A stretch of DNA of 64,000 bases from NCBI RefSeq assembly GCF_014201875.1, contig NZ_JACHFL010000002.1:186001-250000 (forward strand). The letters run 5' to 3'. This DNA comes from Deinococcus humi. Its GTDB lineage: Bacteria; Deinococcota; Deinococci; Deinococcales; Deinococcaceae. Position 1 is the stretch's first letter; the number at the start of each line of letters is the position of its first letter. Positions 18,400 through 30,457 of this stretch are shown one piece after another. Below the pieces are notes generated by a model, which ran no database searches, had not been told where the DNA came from, and saw nothing but the letters and a program-made list of their open reading frames with translations. Made by a program: the position numbers and the translations under genes.

Positions 18400-18738
18400 A
18401 TGACCCAGAACAGCGACAGCCAGCAGTATAAAGTCAGCCGCAGTGAAACCAGACACGGCCAGGACGGCCAGCACCATCTGGTAGCCGGCCAGGACAGTAG
18501 TATGCGCCTGTGGCACAACGAGCAGCCCAGTGATACCGCCGACAAGCAGCCCCACGCCAACGATTACGAGACTTTGGGCTACGTGATCAGTGGCAGTGTG
18601 GAACTGAAGCTGGACGGCCAGACCCTGATGCTGAGCGAGGGCGACAGCTACTGTGTACCCAGAGGGGTGTCGCACACTTACCGCGTCACAGAAACCTTAA
18701 CTGCGGTGGAGGTCACGACGCCGGGCCAGGGGAGCTGA
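18400..18738 (+). CDS. Single-domain cupin protein
   Basis: 112 residues, with GGAGG seven bases before the ATG at 18400. The small beta-barrel cupin core is clear: motif 1 around HANDYETLGYVISGSVELKL (metal ligands His and Glu) and motif 2 around EGDSYCVPRGVSHTYR (His). Many such proteins bind a metal and act as dioxygenases, isomerases or small-molecule sensors; none can be chosen here. The N-terminus is hydrophilic and Gln/Ser rich. It ends in a strong hairpin shared with cutA. Confidence 0.85.
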   Translation: MTQNSDSQQYKVSRSETRHGQDGQHHLVAGQDSSMRLWHNEQPSDTADKQPHANDYETLGYVISGSVELKLDGQTLMLSEGDSYCVPRGVSHTYRVTETLTAVEVTTPGQGS

Positions 18739-18763
18739 CGCTCCGCCAGCAGGAAAGAAGAGT

Positions 18764-18797
18764 GGGGCCACATTCACGCAAAGGTGAATGTGGCCCC
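18764..18797. terminator. Bidirectional hairpin between cupin gene and cutA
   Basis: GGGGCCACATTCAC (18764-18777) and its complement (18784-18797) give a 14-bp perfect stem with a 6-nt loop. It lies 26 bases after the cupin stop and 8 bases from the cutA stop. No strong T-run, so termination is presumed from position and stability. Confidence 0.75.
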
Positions 18798-18804
18798 GCC
18801 TGAA

Positions 18805-19116
18805 TCAGGAGTTGAGCGCTTCCCGCAGCCAGCTCTGGAATTCAGGCAGGGCGCGGTCGTATTGCAGCGCAATGATCTCGGGGACCTCGTAGGGATGCAG
18901 GGATTTGATGCGGGCTTCCAGTTCCGGGTACTTCTCGCCGCTGGTCTTGATCAGCAGCATGCTCTCGGGGTCCTCGGCCACGTCGCCCTGCCAGCGGTAA
19001 ACGCTCTGGATGCCGGGCAGAATGTTGACGCAGCCCGCCAGATGCTCGGCGACCAGCGTGCGGGCCATGTCATGTGCCCGTTCGGGGGGGAGGGTAACCA
19101 ACACGACGAGGGACAT
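18805..19116 (-). CDS. cutA: Divalent-ion tolerance protein CutA
   Basis: 103-residue CutA1 homolog, a trimeric ferredoxin-like-fold protein resembling PII regulators and linked to copper tolerance in E. coli, although its biochemical role is unsettled. Conserved elements: LVTLPPERAHDMARTLVAEH, LAGCVNILPGIQSVYRWQG, ESMLLIKTS and the signature HPYEVPEIIAL. The frame runs on upstream to 19341, but the ATG at 19116 coincides with the start of the conserved first strand (MSLVVLVTLP). Divergent from the LapA-like gene. Confidence 0.93.
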   Translation of the reverse strand: MSLVVLVTLPPERAHDMARTLVAEHLAGCVNILPGIQSVYRWQGDVAEDPESMLLIKTSGEKYPELEARIKSLHPYEVPEIIALQYDRALPEFQSWLREALNS

Positions 19117-19257
19117 AGGGGCCCAGAATACCGCCTGGGTCAATGTGAGGACCGTGATGTCCGCCAGAGCCGGGAATTGAGGTTCGGCGGCAGAGTGTAA
19201 AAGTCTTGCCAAGCTGACCACTCGTGTAGAGGGGGAGCGCGGTGTTAAGCTCCATTC

Positions 19258-19755
19258 ATGCGGACAATTGTCCTGGTCGCCGGTCTGGTTCTGCTCTTGA
19301 TTTTTGCCGTGCTGAACTTCGGCTCGCTGATGGCACTGCAACCCATGAATCTGGGCTTTATCCAGTACGTCACTGCGCCCATCGGGCTGATCATGCTGCT
19401 CACGGCCGTCTTCGCCGCCCTATTGTTCTACTTCTGGGCGGGCATCAGTAACCTGCGCGCCCAGGCCGACACGGCCAAACTGCTACGCGATATGGAGACG
19501 TTGCGCGTTAGCCTGGACAGCCAGGAGGGCAGCCGTTTCGCCGAGCTGCGCAGCCACCTCGATTCCCGCCTGAACGCCTTGGGCACGGGCGAGACGGGAG
19601 CCGAACTGCGGGCGGTCCACAGCCGGATCGACGAGCTTCAGCGTGATCTGAATCTGCAACTGGCACAGCTTGACGACTACCTGAAGACCAGACTGGGTGA
19701 AGTCCCGGCCAGCCGCACCACAGCGGGCGAAATTCGGCTCGACAAGAAGCCTTGA
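19258..19755 (+). CDS. LapA/DUF1049-like two-helix membrane protein
   Basis: 165 residues. Two N-terminal transmembrane helices (IVLVAGLVLLLIFAVLNFGS with NFGS turn, and VTAPIGLIMLLTAVFAALLF) match the LapA (DUF1049) hairpin, which in E. coli works with LapB at the inner membrane in lipopolysaccharide control. Here a long coiled-coil-like tail follows (LRAQADTAKLLRDMETLRVS... IDELQRDLNLQLAQLDDYLK). Deinococcus lacks LPS, so another envelope scaffold role is likely. It lies 130 bases before accD. Confidence 0.8.
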   Translation: MRTIVLVAGLVLLLIFAVLNFGSLMALQPMNLGFIQYVTAPIGLIMLLTAVFAALLFYFWAGISNLRAQADTAKLLRDMETLRVSLDSQEGSRFAELRSHLDSRLNALGTGETGAELRAVHSRIDELQRDLNLQLAQLDDYLKTRLGEVPASRTTAGEIRLDKKP

Positions 19756-19888
19756 TCCATCCGGTTTCAGGACACCTCGCTGCAGGCCTGCCCAGCGTCC
19801 ACGGTGTTTGCTGGACCCGGTGTATTTGTTCTGGGGCCGCGCCGCTAGAATGCGCCAGTAAAGATGGACCCCTGGAGGACTGAACCGC

Positions 19889-20743
19889 ATGGCGCTTGAC
19901 CGATTTTTCCGCCGCCGCCGCCCACAGCAACAGTCGGGCGCGGACGTGCCAGAGCTCTGGACCCAATGCCCTCAGTGCAAGGAGAGCATTTACAACCGCG
20001 ATCTGATGGCCGCTTCCTACGTTTGCCCCAAGTGCGGCCACCACCTGCGATTGAACGCCGCGCAGCGCGTGGACGTGTTGCTTGATGAGGGTAGCTTCTC
20101 GCAGCTGTCGGGCAGTGTTCAGCCCGTTGATGCGCTGAATTTCCACGACACCGAGGCGTACACGGACCGCCTGAAACGCGCGCAGGCCAAGACCGGACGG
20201 CCCGACGCGATCCTGACTGGCAGCGGGACCATCCTGAACCTGCCGGTGACGCTGGCAGTCATGGACTTTGCCTTCAGCGGCGGCAGCATGGGCAGTGTGG
20301 TGGGTGAGGAAATCGCCCGCGCCGCCGAGCACGCCGCCGAGCGCGGCACGCCGCTGGTGATCGTGACCGCCAGCGGCGGGGCCAGAATGCAGGAGAGTGC
20401 ACTGTCGCTGATGCAGATGGCGAAAACCACGGTGGCCCTGGAAACCCTAGCCGAGGCCGGTCAGCCTTACGTGAGCATCCTGTCAGACCCCACCACCGGG
20501 GGCGTGACCGCCAGTTTTGCCACCATCGCCGACGTGATCGTGGCCGAGCCGGGGGCGCTGATCGGCTTTGCCGGGCCGCGCGTGATCCAGCAGACCATCC
20601 GCCAGCATCTGCCCGAGGGCTTTCAGCGTGCTGAGTTTCTGCTGGATCACGGCATGGTGGACGCTGTGGTGGACCGCCGCGAACAGCGCCCCTACCTGGC
20701 GAACCTACTGGGGATCCTGACCCGCCAGGGGGCGAGTGCATGA
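19889..20743 (+). CDS. accD: Acetyl-CoA carboxylase carboxyltransferase subunit beta
   Basis: 284-residue beta subunit of the carboxyltransferase that moves the carboxyl group from biotin to acetyl-CoA, making malonyl-CoA for fatty acids. It has the N-terminal four-cysteine zinc finger (CPQC near 32, CPKC near 51), the catalytic crotonase-fold core with the oxyanion-forming GGARMQES, and the sequence [13 protein letters not shown] typical of AccD. A GGAGG ribosome site sits 10 bases before the ATG. The stop overlaps accA by 4 bases, ensuring equal synthesis of both subunits of the alpha2beta2 complex. Confidence 0.96.
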   Translation: MALDRFFRRRRPQQQSGADVPELWTQCPQCKESIYNRDLMAASYVCPKCGHHLRLNAAQRVDVLLDEGSFSQLSGSVQPVDALNFHDTEAYTDRLKRAQAKTGRPDAILTGSGTILNLPVTLAVMDFAFSGGSMGSVVGEEIARAAEHAAERGTPLVIVTASGGARMQESALSLMQMAKTTVALETLAEAGQPYVSILSDPTTGGVTASFATIADVIVAEPGALIGFAGPRVIQQTIRQHLPEGFQRAEFLLDHGMVDAVVDRREQRPYLANLLGILTRQGASA

Positions 20744-21687
20744 CCAGCAGTCCCCCCGAGGCCCTGCGCGAACTCGAACAGCGGGTGCGCGATCTGGAGG
20801 CCACCGCCGAGCGCACTGGACAGAACCTGGACGCCTCTATTTCTCCGCTGAAAGTGGAAGTGCAGCGCCTGCGTGAGGCGGGTGGCCCGCCCAGCCGCTG
20901 GGAACGGGTGGGGCTGGCCCGCGCTCCTGGCAGGCCCACCGCGCTGGATTACGTGGACCGGTTGTGTACCGGCTTTACTGAACTGCATGGGGACCGCCGC
21001 TTCGGTGACGATCCGGCACTCATCGGTGGCCCGGCGCGCTGGATGGGTGTTCCAGTGATGCTGTTGCTGCAGCAGAAGGGACGCGACACCAAGTCCAAGA
21101 TCAAGCGCCGTTTCGGCAGCGCCAACCCGGAGGGCTACCGCAAGGCCATGCGCCTGATGGATCTGGCCGAGAAATTTGGCCTGCCGGTGGTGGCCCTGGT
21201 GGACACGCAGGGCGCGTATCCGGGCCTGGAGGCCGAGGAACGCGGTCAGGGCTGGGCCATCGCCGAGAGCATCCGCCGGATGCTGAACCTGCGCGTGCCG
21301 GTGGTGTGCGCCGTGATCGGCGAGGGCGGCAGCGGCGGCGCGCTGGCCGTGGGCGTCGGCAACCGCGTGCTGATTCAGGAGAACGCGTGGTACAGCGTGA
21401 TCTCCCCGGAAGGCGCGGCCAGCATCATCTGGAAGGACGCCAGCAAAGCCCCGCTGGCCGCCGAAGCGTTGAAACTCTCTGCTCCCGATCTGCTGGAACT
21501 GGGCATCGTGGAAGAGGTCATACCTGAACCGAAGGGCGGCGCGCACCTGAATATGGATGAGGCCGCCGCTGCCGTGGGTGAGGCTGTGGCGCGCCACCTG
21601 GCCGAACTGATGGCCCAGTCCCCTCAGGAACTGAAGAGGAGCCGGGCGGCGCGCTTCCGGGCGCTGGGGGCCTTTACCGAAACCTAG
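20740..21687 (+). CDS. accA: Acetyl-CoA carboxylase carboxyltransferase subunit alpha
   Basis: 315 residues, translationally coupled to accD by an ATGA overlap. AccA hallmarks: an N-terminal helical region ([19 protein letters not shown]), [57 protein letters not shown], and the crotonase oxyanion motif [12 protein letters not shown]. It supplies the biotin-carboxyl-binding half of the carboxyltransferase active site. The operon ends in an intrinsic terminator directly downstream. Confidence 0.96.
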   Translation: MTSSPPEALRELEQRVRDLEATAERTGQNLDASISPLKVEVQRLREAGGPPSRWERVGLARAPGRPTALDYVDRLCTGFTELHGDRRFGDDPALIGGPARWMGVPVMLLLQQKGRDTKSKIKRRFGSANPEGYRKAMRLMDLAEKFGLPVVALVDTQGAYPGLEAEERGQGWAIAESIRRMLNLRVPVVCAVIGEGGSGGALAVGVGNRVLIQENAWYSVISPEGAASIIWKDASKAPLAAEALKLSAPDLLELGIVEEVIPEPKGGAHLNMDEAAAAVGEAVARHLAELMAQSPQELKRSRAARFRALGAFTET

Positions 21688-21707
21688 GAACGGTTCCCGG
21701 CAACTGC

Positions 21708-21735
21708 CCCTCTCCCCATCGGAGAGGGCTTTTTT
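21708..21735 (+). terminator. Intrinsic terminator of accDA
   Basis: CCCTCTCC (21708-21715) pairs with GGAGAGGG (21721-21728) over a 5-nt loop, followed by CTTTTTT. Textbook form, 20 bases after the accA stop. Confidence 0.9.
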
Positions 21736-21749
21736 GAGCGTTCCCCTCT

Positions 21750-22643
21750 TTACTCGGGCATCAGTGTGAACACGGCCACTTCCGGCTGGCACAGGTTGCG
21801 CAGCGGCACGCCACTGAGGCCCAGGCCCCGGCTGACGTAGGCGGGCGTGCCGTGCGCGCCAGTGACCCAGCCCATTGCGTAGCGCTGCCCGTACTTGCTG
21901 GGTACCACTGGCGCGCCGAGCAGCGGCAGACGAATCTGCCCGCCGTGGGTGTGTCCACACAGCACTATGCCTATACCTGCGGGCAGTTCAGGCAGTAGAT
22001 CCGGGTTGTGACTGACCAGCAGCGTCCCTCCCTGGGTGGGCGTTCCGGCGAGGGCCGCCGGCAGGTCCACCTGTCCCTCCCACAGGTCGTCCACCCCGGC
22101 CAGATACAGGTCATCGCGCACCCTGCGCCCCTCGTTTCTCAGGATGGTCACGCCCGCCTCCCCGTAGGCAGCGCGCAGGTTCTCGCGGACCTGTGGCCAG
22201 TCGGGCCGGGCCGGGCCGTAGTGCGGGCTGTAATACTTGCCGAAACTGCCGTAATCGTGATTGCCCCACACGCCATACACGCCCAGTGGAGCTTTCAGCC
22301 GCTTCAGTTCAGTCAACAGGCCAGTGGGCGTCTCGTCGGCACGGTAATCCATCTGGTCGCCCCCCAGCACGATCAGGTCCGCGTCCAGTGCATTGGTGGC
22401 GTTCACCCAGGTTCGTACGCTGCCCCCGTAGATGAACAGCCCGAAATGCAAATCGGTGAGAAAGGCCACCCGCACAGGCCGAGTCAGCCCTGGCAGCGGG
22501 CGCGTGTGGCGCGTCACGTCGAAGAGGTACGCCTGAGCGGCGCCCATGCCCCCCAGCGCCCCGAGGCCCAGACCGACGCTCGTCAGCCCGCGCAGCACCC
22601 GGCGGCGGGTCAAGTTGGGGCCACGCAGGCGGGAGGCAGACAT
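21750..22643 (-). CDS. Tat-exported metallophosphoesterase (YkuE/YaeI-like)
   Basis: 297 residues. The N-terminus TRRRVLRGL followed by a hydrophobic, Gly/Ala-rich stretch (TSVGLGLGALGGMGAAQAY) resembles a twin-arginine signal or anchor. The calcineurin-type phosphoesterase motifs follow in order: TDLHFG near 64, GGDQMD near 92, GNHD near 126, SHNPD near 207 and GHTHGGQ near 229, giving a complete two-metal site. Relatives act on envelope phospholipids or other extracytoplasmic phosphoesters; the substrate is unknown. Converges on accDA across the terminator. Confidence 0.9.
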   Translation of the reverse strand: MSASRLRGPNLTRRRVLRGLTSVGLGLGALGGMGAAQAYLFDVTRHTRPLPGLTRPVRVAFLTDLHFGLFIYGGSVRTWVNATNALDADLIVLGGDQMDYRADETPTGLLTELKRLKAPLGVYGVWGNHDYGSFGKYYSPHYGPARPDWPQVRENLRAAYGEAGVTILRNEGRRVRDDLYLAGVDDLWEGQVDLPAALAGTPTQGGTLLVSHNPDLLPELPAGIGIVLCGHTHGGQIRLPLLGAPVVPSKYGQRYAMGWVTGAHGTPAYVSRGLGLSGVPLRNLCQPEVAVFTLMPE

Positions 22644-22735
22644 GGCATGCAGCCTACCCCCCTGCTGGGGGCAAATCGTCCTCCGAAGGGTGCAGGTCAG
22701 GGAACTGTCGGAACGGGAACGCTAGACTGGCCCGG

Positions 22736-23002
22736 ATGAGCGTGAACGCCGAAGAACTGCTGGTGATCGATGTGCTGGACGAGGACGCGGGCCTGGCCGA
22801 CGTGGAGGATACGCGGGGCCGCATCTTTCAGCTGCCTGCCGAGTGGCTCCCTGATGCCGCCGACGGTGCAGCGTACCGGGTCAGTGTGACAGACGGCGCT
22901 GTGACCTTCGTGATTGCCCCGGAAGGCGCGCGGCTCCTGCGCGAACGCAGCAAGCAGACGCTGCTGGAATTTTCGGATGAGCCGGAGGGGGAACAGCCAT
23001 GA
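22736..23002 (+). CDS. Small DUF3006-like protein
   Basis: 88 residues. The pattern of a short beta strand pair ending in an acidic 'LP..WLP.A.DG..YRV' block (FQLPAEWLPDAADGAAYRV) is reminiscent of DUF3006 proteins, which are small and often placed next to hydrolases. The C-terminus is charged. It overlaps the next gene by 4 bases (ATGA), so the two are coupled and may work together. Function unknown. Confidence 0.65.
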   Translation: MSVNAEELLVIDVLDEDAGLADVEDTRGRIFQLPAEWLPDAADGAAYRVSVTDGAVTFVIAPEGARLLRERSKQTLLEFSDEPEGEQP

Positions 23003-23808
23003 CCCGTCAGGTGGTGGTGATTCCGGACCTGCACGGGAGGCCGGACCTGCTGGACGCCACGCTGGAGACGTACCCGGACGCGTATTTTGTGAGCCTGGGC
23101 GACGCCATCGACCGGGGGCCGCGCTCCATGAAGGTGATCGAAAAGCTGCTGGCCCTGAAGAAGGAAGGCCGCGCCACGCTGCTGATGGGCAACCATGAAC
23201 TGATGGCCGCCTCTGGGCTGCGCTGGTACCGGCAGTACCTGGGCACCCACGACATGGGCGATTACCGCCGCGCCATCGAGGGCTTCCGCTCGTGGATGCG
23301 GGCCGGGGGCGAGACCGTCCGCAGCGAACTGGGCGGTCTGACGCTCGAACAGTTCCCGCCGCTGCTCGAGGAATACCTACAGGACCTGGGCCGGGTGGTC
23401 TACGTCACCGGGGACGGCGCGGTCCACGACGAGGCTCCAGCCCAGCCCAGCGTGCTGATCGCCCACGCCTCGCCTCCCGTGCGCCACCAGCAGTACCCCG
23501 ATCCCCTGACGGCGGCGTTGTGGCTGCGTCCCTTCGAGGGGCCGTTCGCCCTGCCCGAGGGTGTGGTGTACAGCATCCACGGGCACACCCCCGTCCCGGT
23601 GCCCGCGCGGCTGGGCCGACACCTGTACATCGACATGGGGGCCTATGAGACCGGCAGGCTGGCCCTGGCCGAGATCCGGGGCAGTGGCCTGCCGAGCATC
23701 ACCGTGCTGTGCGGGCGCGGCAAGCCCAGCCTGGGCAGCAAGTACCCGCGCTTCGGTGAACCGGTACCTGTGCGGGCCGTCGATCTACCAGGTGCACCCC
23801 CACGCTGA
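22999..23808 (+). CDS. PPP-family serine/threonine phosphatase-like metallophosphoesterase
   Basis: 269 residues with the PPP signature set: PDLHGR near residue 9, GDAIDRGPRS near 33, and GNHE near 64, plus later histidines in IAHAS and HGHTPVPVP that would complete the metal site. Relatives include bacterial PrpA/ApaH-type phosphatases acting on phosphoproteins or dinucleoside polyphosphates. The strings DRGPRS and GNHE favour the phosphoprotein/ApaH branch over the YkuE-type neighbour on the other strand. Start overlaps the DUF3006-like stop. Confidence 0.85.
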   Translation: MTRQVVVIPDLHGRPDLLDATLETYPDAYFVSLGDAIDRGPRSMKVIEKLLALKKEGRATLLMGNHELMAASGLRWYRQYLGTHDMGDYRRAIEGFRSWMRAGGETVRSELGGLTLEQFPPLLEEYLQDLGRVVYVTGDGAVHDEAPAQPSVLIAHASPPVRHQQYPDPLTAALWLRPFEGPFALPEGVVYSIHGHTPVPVPARLGRHLYIDMGAYETGRLALAEIRGSGLPSITVLCGRGKPSLGSKYPRFGEPVPVRAVDLPGAPPR

Positions 23809-23844
23809 GGCGTCGTCGCGAGAGCCAGCGAACTGACAGAACAT

Positions 23845-23874
23845 GACGGCGAACCAATTCCAGGGTTCGCCGTC
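23845..23874. terminator. Hairpin between converging phosphatase and speA
   Basis: GACGGCGAACC (23845-23855) and GGTTCGCCGTC (23864-23874) form an 11-bp perfect stem with an 8-nt loop, between the two converging stops. No long T-run on either side. Confidence 0.75.
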
Positions 23875-23896
23875 TGCCATTCCACGGTGCTGGGGG

Positions 23897-26438
<2,542 letters not shown>

Positions 26439-26537
26439 TTGCTGGCGGACCAGCGGACAGAAGGTTAAGGGCCAGGGCCGGAGAAGTCAAGCCCGGAGGA
26501 TTCAAGTTGGGCCCCTCCTGGGGCTAGTCTGGGCGGC

Positions 26538-27536
26538 ATGACACAGACCGAGACACAGGCGGCCAGAGTGGTCTTCACGCGCGGTGACGTGGACGAGAGC
26601 GTTCATGCCGTTCATCTGGTGGTGGTGGGCGGGGACGGAACAACGTTCGCCAGCTGCGGTGACCCCGAACTCGTCACCTTCCCGCGCAGCAGCAGCAAGC
26701 CGGTGCAGGCACTGCCCCTGGCGCTGGCTGCCCCCGAACTGCCGTCTGATGAGCTTGCTATCTCCTGCGCCAGCCACTCCGGAACGCCGGAGCATCTGAC
26801 GGTGGTCCTGCGTCTGCTGGAACGTTCAGGGAGCACGGTGGACGATCTGCGCTGCGGCACGCACCCGCCCTTCGACGCGGCGGTGGCGGCGGAACTCATT
26901 CGCAGGGGTGAGGCCCCGACGCCGCTCCACCACAACTGCTCGGGCAAGCATGCCGGGATGCTGCTGTCCTGCGCGCTGAACGGCTGGCCGAAGGAAGGCT
27001 ATACCGAACACGGCCACCCCTTGCAACTTCGCATCCGTGAGCTGCACGCCGAACTGGGGGGGGTAAATCTGGAACAGGTGGAAGCCGGCACCGACGGCTG
27101 CAGCGTCCCAGCCTTTGCGCTGCCGCTGAGCGCCGCCGCGCGCATCTTCGTGGGGCTGGCGCGGCCTGCGGGCGAGTATGTACAGGCGCTGGAGCGCATC
27201 TTCGCGGCCATGACCGTCCATCCGGTGCTGGTGGCGGGGCCGGGGCGGCTGGACACCACCCTGATGCCGCTGGTGCCCGGTCTGGTGACCAAGATGGGAG
27301 CCGAGGCGTTCTACGGCATGGGGCTGCGCCACAGCCCCCACGGGCCGCTGGGCATGGCCTTCAAGATCATGGACGGCGGCGAGCGGGCGCGGGCGCACGT
27401 GGCCCTGGCGGTGCTGGAGGCGCTGGGTATCCCGTTGACGCCAGAGCTGCGCGCCCTGGCCCCCGCCACCCTGCACAACTGGGCCGGGCGCGAGGTGGGC
27501 GGGGTCAGGGTTGAGCTGCCACTGGCCTTTAGCTAG
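26538..27536 (+). CDS. Class 3 (Rhizobium etli ReAV-type) L-asparaginase
   Basis: 332 residues of the COG4448/PF06089 asparaginase family, structurally related to serine beta-lactamases and glutaminases and unrelated to the AnsA/AnsB type. Visible catalytic set: Ser51-x-x-Lys54 in FPRSSSKPVQ, the CASHSG serine near 79-81, Cys134 and Lys137 in NCSGKHAGM, Cys188 in TDGCSVPAF, and Lys252 in LVTKMGAEAF. These correspond to the SxxK pair, the second serine/lysine pair and the zinc-binding Cys/Lys/Cys site of ReAV. It hydrolyses asparagine to aspartate and ammonia. Full length, no signal peptide, so cytoplasmic. About 100 bases from tRNA-Asp, on the opposite strand. Confidence 0.92.
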   Translation: MTQTETQAARVVFTRGDVDESVHAVHLVVVGGDGTTFASCGDPELVTFPRSSSKPVQALPLALAAPELPSDELAISCASHSGTPEHLTVVLRLLERSGSTVDDLRCGTHPPFDAAVAAELIRRGEAPTPLHHNCSGKHAGMLLSCALNGWPKEGYTEHGHPLQLRIRELHAELGGVNLEQVEAGTDGCSVPAFALPLSAAARIFVGLARPAGEYVQALERIFAAMTVHPVLVAGPGRLDTTLMPLVPGLVTKMGAEAFYGMGLRHSPHGPLGMAFKIMDGGERARAHVALAVLEALGIPLTPELRALAPATLHNWAGREVGGVRVELPLAFS

Positions 27537-27600
27537 GACGCCCGGAGCTGCTGCGCCATTCAGCCTATGCGTTCCTGACGCAACTGCTCCAGACTGAGGC

Positions 27601-28608
27601 GTGACCCTCACCGACGTGACCGTGACAGCCTTTGAACCACTGACCGCCCTGCCTGAACAGCGGCTGGCCATAGGGCAACTCAGGGCCGATGTTTTCGCCT
27701 TCGCGTATCCAGCCGAGCCGCCGCTCAGCGCTGAGAAGGAGTCGTTGGAACTGACCCAGCGGATGCCCAATGACCGCACCGAGCATGTCGTGGTGTGGGA
27801 CGGCGGGCGCGCTGTGGCGTGGGGCAGCCTGAATTACGACACCGAACAGAACACCCATCTGGCCCACGCCCGGCTGATCGTTCACCCCGAAAGTCGCCGT
27901 GAGGGGCTGGGCCGCGCCCTGGCCGCCTCCCTGGAAGGGGTGGCCCGCCGTGAAGCGCGGCGCACGGTCCTGTTCATGACCTCTGACCGTCAGTCTGGTG
28001 GAGAGCCCTTTGCGCGGCTGCTGGGGGCAGAGGCAGCCCTGTCCACGCGTCAGAGCCGCCTTGAACTGGCGGCGGTGGACGGGGAACTGGTTCAGGACTG
28101 GCTGCGCAGACCGGCGAATGATCCCTATCTCCTGCACACCTGGGCTGGCCCCATTCCTGGTGAATATCTGGAGCGCATGGCCGACATGATGATGGTCATG
28201 AACACGGCCCCGAAAGGCGAGTTGGAGATGGACGACTGGCGCGTGACCCCCGAAATGATCCGGGCCTGGGAGGCACACGCGGTGGAGAGCGGCGAGCATC
28301 ATCCGCTGATGGCCGTGGAGGACACCCGCAGTGGAGAAGTGGTGGGGTATACCGACGTGCTCTGGAGACCTGAACGCGCCTCCATCGTCTACCAGGGTGC
28401 GACGGCGGTGCGTCCCTCGGCACGCGGTCAGGGGCTGGGCAAATGGCTCAAGGCCGCCATGCTGGATTACGTCGCGCAGCACTGCCCGGATGCGCGGGTG
28501 ATCCAGACCAACAATGCCGAGGAGAACGCTGCCATGCTGGGGATCAACGTGGCGCTGGGCTTCAAGCCCTGGGTGGCGATCACCGAATGGCAGCTCCGCT
28601 TGAAGTGA
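27601..28608 (+). CDS. Tandem-domain GNAT acetyltransferase
   Basis: 335 residues, GTG start. Two GNAT-like halves: the first (residues about 10-160) has [20 protein letters not shown], a good acetyl-CoA R/QxxGxG/A loop (RREGLG); the second (about 175-335) has [20 protein letters not shown], with ARGQGLG as the loop, followed by [20 protein letters not shown] (Asn-rich acetyl-CoA exit). Two full domains in one chain occur in mycothiol synthase MshD and related proteins. Both loops look competent here, unlike proteins where one half is degenerate. Substrate unknown. Ends at a hairpin shared with the P450 gene. Confidence 0.88.
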   Translation: MTLTDVTVTAFEPLTALPEQRLAIGQLRADVFAFAYPAEPPLSAEKESLELTQRMPNDRTEHVVVWDGGRAVAWGSLNYDTEQNTHLAHARLIVHPESRREGLGRALAASLEGVARREARRTVLFMTSDRQSGGEPFARLLGAEAALSTRQSRLELAAVDGELVQDWLRRPANDPYLLHTWAGPIPGEYLERMADMMMVMNTAPKGELEMDDWRVTPEMIRAWEAHAVESGEHHPLMAVEDTRSGEVVGYTDVLWRPERASIVYQGATAVRPSARGQGLGKWLKAAMLDYVAQHCPDARVIQTNNAEENAAMLGINVALGFKPWVAITEWQLRLK

Positions 28609-28616
28609 GCGGAAAC

Positions 28617-28648
28617 GGGAGGCGCAGTCCGTAACGACTGCGCCTCCC
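28617..28648. terminator. Bidirectional hairpin between GNAT and P450 genes
   Basis: GGGAGGCGCAGTC (28617-28629) and its complement (28636-28648) form a 13-bp perfect stem with a 6-nt loop, between converging stops. Confidence 0.8.
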
Positions 28649-28663
28649 CTGATCAATTCGCGC

Positions 28664-29917
28664 TCAGACCCTCGCGATGTCCTTGCGCTGCTGGCCCAGC
28701 CGAACCCTGAACCCCCGGATCTCGTAGCCCTTGACCGTCTCGTTGGTGCTGACCGTGGGGGGTGTCACGATTTCCACGTCGTTCCAGATCAGCAGACGGC
28801 GCAGGAAAACGTCGCTCTCGCGGATCCCCAGGAAGGCGCCGGGGCAGCGGTGGTGGCCGTCGCCGAACGCCAGCACCGGGGCCTGCACCCCACGCGGCAG
28901 TGGCCGCATCGGACACAGGGCGTTGGCCGGGGCGCCCACCACCTCGGGATCAGTGTTGGCCCCGGTGATGTGCAGGGCCATAACGCTGCCCGCCGGAACG
29001 GTCTGCCCGTCCAGCGTCAATTCTTGCGTGGCGCGGCGGTACAGCGTACGGACCACCGGCTCCAGCCGCAGGATCTCGTGCAGGATGGCGTGGCGTTCCT
29101 TCTCGGTGCCGTGGACGTAATCGGCGCGCAGGTCGGGGTGCTGCAACAGGTGCCACGCGGCGGCGCTGATGAATTCGCGGGTGGTGACCATGCCGGCCGT
29201 GGCGTAGGTCAGACATTCGGTGACGATCTCGGTGTCGCTGTAGTCGCGGTCCAGCAGGTGACTGATCAGGTCGTCGCGCCGTTTGTGTCGGCGGGCGACG
29301 ATGGCGGGTTTCACATCCAGCAGGAAGAAGGACGCCACGTTCGTCTGCAGCAGGGTCTGGCGGCCCTTGCTCATGTTCTGCGCGGCCCCCGGCTGACTGT
29401 CCAGGCCGTGTTCAACGAAGCTCATGACCCGTTTCTCCAGGCCTGGCAACACACTGCTGGTCAGCCCCACCACCTGCGCGGCCACCTCCACGGCCAGCAC
29501 CAGGCTCAGGTCGTCCAGATTGGCCTCACCGTCACGCGCCAGTCTGGCGATCAGCCTGTCGGCCAGGCTGGCGATCATGGGCTGGTAGCCCGCCACCGAC
29601 GCCGGGGTGAAGTACTTGGCGGTCTGGCGGCGCATGTCGTGGTGGTGGTCTCCCTCCGCGAACAGCACTGGCAGGTTGGTCAGTGAAGTTCCCCGGCTGC
29701 CAGCAGATTCGGACATGAATCCGGCCTGGACAACGGCGTCCTGTTTCAACACCTCGCGGGCCAGATCGAAGCGGTGAATGTGGTACAGGCCCTCCTCGTC
29801 GCGCGTCAGGGCAGGCAGCGCCGCCACGTCCCTGGCCTCATGTGTCAGCGGCTCGCCGTAACCGAAGGGGCAGCCGGAGGCAGGTTGCGGGATCTTGCGT
29901 TCAGAGTATTCAGTCAT
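28664..29917 (-). CDS. Cytochrome P450
   Basis: 417-residue soluble class I P450. The heme-ligand loop [10 protein letters not shown] is at 351-360 (Cys358), the I-helix oxygen groove AGMVTT at 241-246, and the K-helix ExxR as EILR at 281-284; all essential residues are present. The N-terminus [13 protein letters not shown] is of a type also seen in bacterial fatty-acid or terpene oxidising P450s, but the substrate is not deducible. No ferredoxin or reductase gene lies nearby, so electrons must come from elsewhere. It overlaps the upstream MarR gene by 8 bases on the same strand. Confidence 0.95.
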   Translation of the reverse strand: MTEYSERKIPQPASGCPFGYGEPLTHEARDVAALPALTRDEEGLYHIHRFDLAREVLKQDAVVQAGFMSESAGSRGTSLTNLPVLFAEGDHHHDMRRQTAKYFTPASVAGYQPMIASLADRLIARLARDGEANLDDLSLVLAVEVAAQVVGLTSSVLPGLEKRVMSFVEHGLDSQPGAAQNMSKGRQTLLQTNVASFFLLDVKPAIVARRHKRRDDLISHLLDRDYSDTEIVTECLTYATAGMVTTREFISAAAWHLLQHPDLRADYVHGTEKERHAILHEILRLEPVVRTLYRRATQELTLDGQTVPAGSVMALHITGANTDPEVVGAPANALCPMRPLPRGVQAPVLAFGDGHHRCPGAFLGIRESDVFLRRLLIWNDVEIVTPPTVSTNETVKGYEIRGFRVRLGQQRKDIARV

Positions 29918-30431
29918 GGGGTTGGCTCCTGTCGGGGTGGGGCAAGGTTGCGGTCTGCTGCCGCGCGACGTGGGCCACGCCCTGCAGGGTCTGGATCAGG
30001 CTGAGCTGTCGTGCGGGTCCCAGATGCGCCAGGGGTGGGCCGGTCAGGGTACGGATGGTCTGCAGGGCTGCGGCCCAGCGCTCACAGCCCAGCGGAGTGA
30101 TCTGAATGATCACGCCGCGTCCGTCCCCCCCAGGAGACCCTGTGCGACGCTCACGGGTCACGGCGCCCTGCGCGTCCAGCGCCGCCAGAACCCGGCTGAT
30201 TTCGTAGCGTGGGACGCCCAGTTCGCGGGCCAGATCGGCGGGCTGCTGCGGCCGCTCCTGCAGGTAGGACAGTGCGATAAAGCCCCGCAGATCCAGCCCG
30301 TGTTGGGCGCTCAGACGGGCCTCGCCCACAGTGGTCAGAGCCTGCCAGATATCCCACATCGCCGTCAGGAACTGCAGTTCCGAACTGTTGAGTTCATCGT
30401 CGGCACGTGGAGAGGGGGGCGGCAAGCTCAC
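29910..30431 (-). CDS. MarR-family transcriptional regulator
   Basis: 173 residues, GTG start. Winged-helix core: [20 protein letters not shown] (helices 2-3), the recognition region [20 protein letters not shown], wing [15 protein letters not shown], and a dimerisation helix in [13 protein letters not shown]. MarR proteins usually repress a divergent or downstream gene and release DNA on ligand binding. It is the first gene of a two-gene operon with the P450 (8-base overlap), and an 8-bp inverted repeat lies just upstream, so ligand-relieved autorepression of both genes is likely. The ligand may be the P450 substrate. Confidence 0.9.
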   Translation of the reverse strand: MSLPPPSPRADDELNSSELQFLTAMWDIWQALTTVGEARLSAQHGLDLRGFIALSYLQERPQQPADLARELGVPRYEISRVLAALDAQGAVTRERRTGSPGGDGRGVIIQITPLGCERWAAALQTIRTLTGPPLAHLGPARQLSLIQTLQGVAHVARQQTATLPHPDRSQPHD

Positions 30432-30457
30432 CCCGCCATGATGCCCATCACCTCAAA

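Noticed and set aside
20692..21960. 422-codon minus-strand frame across accA and the phosphoesterase end
   Set aside because: It overlaps two well-supported genes and a terminator. Composition is Gln/Ala/Arg-rich without motifs.
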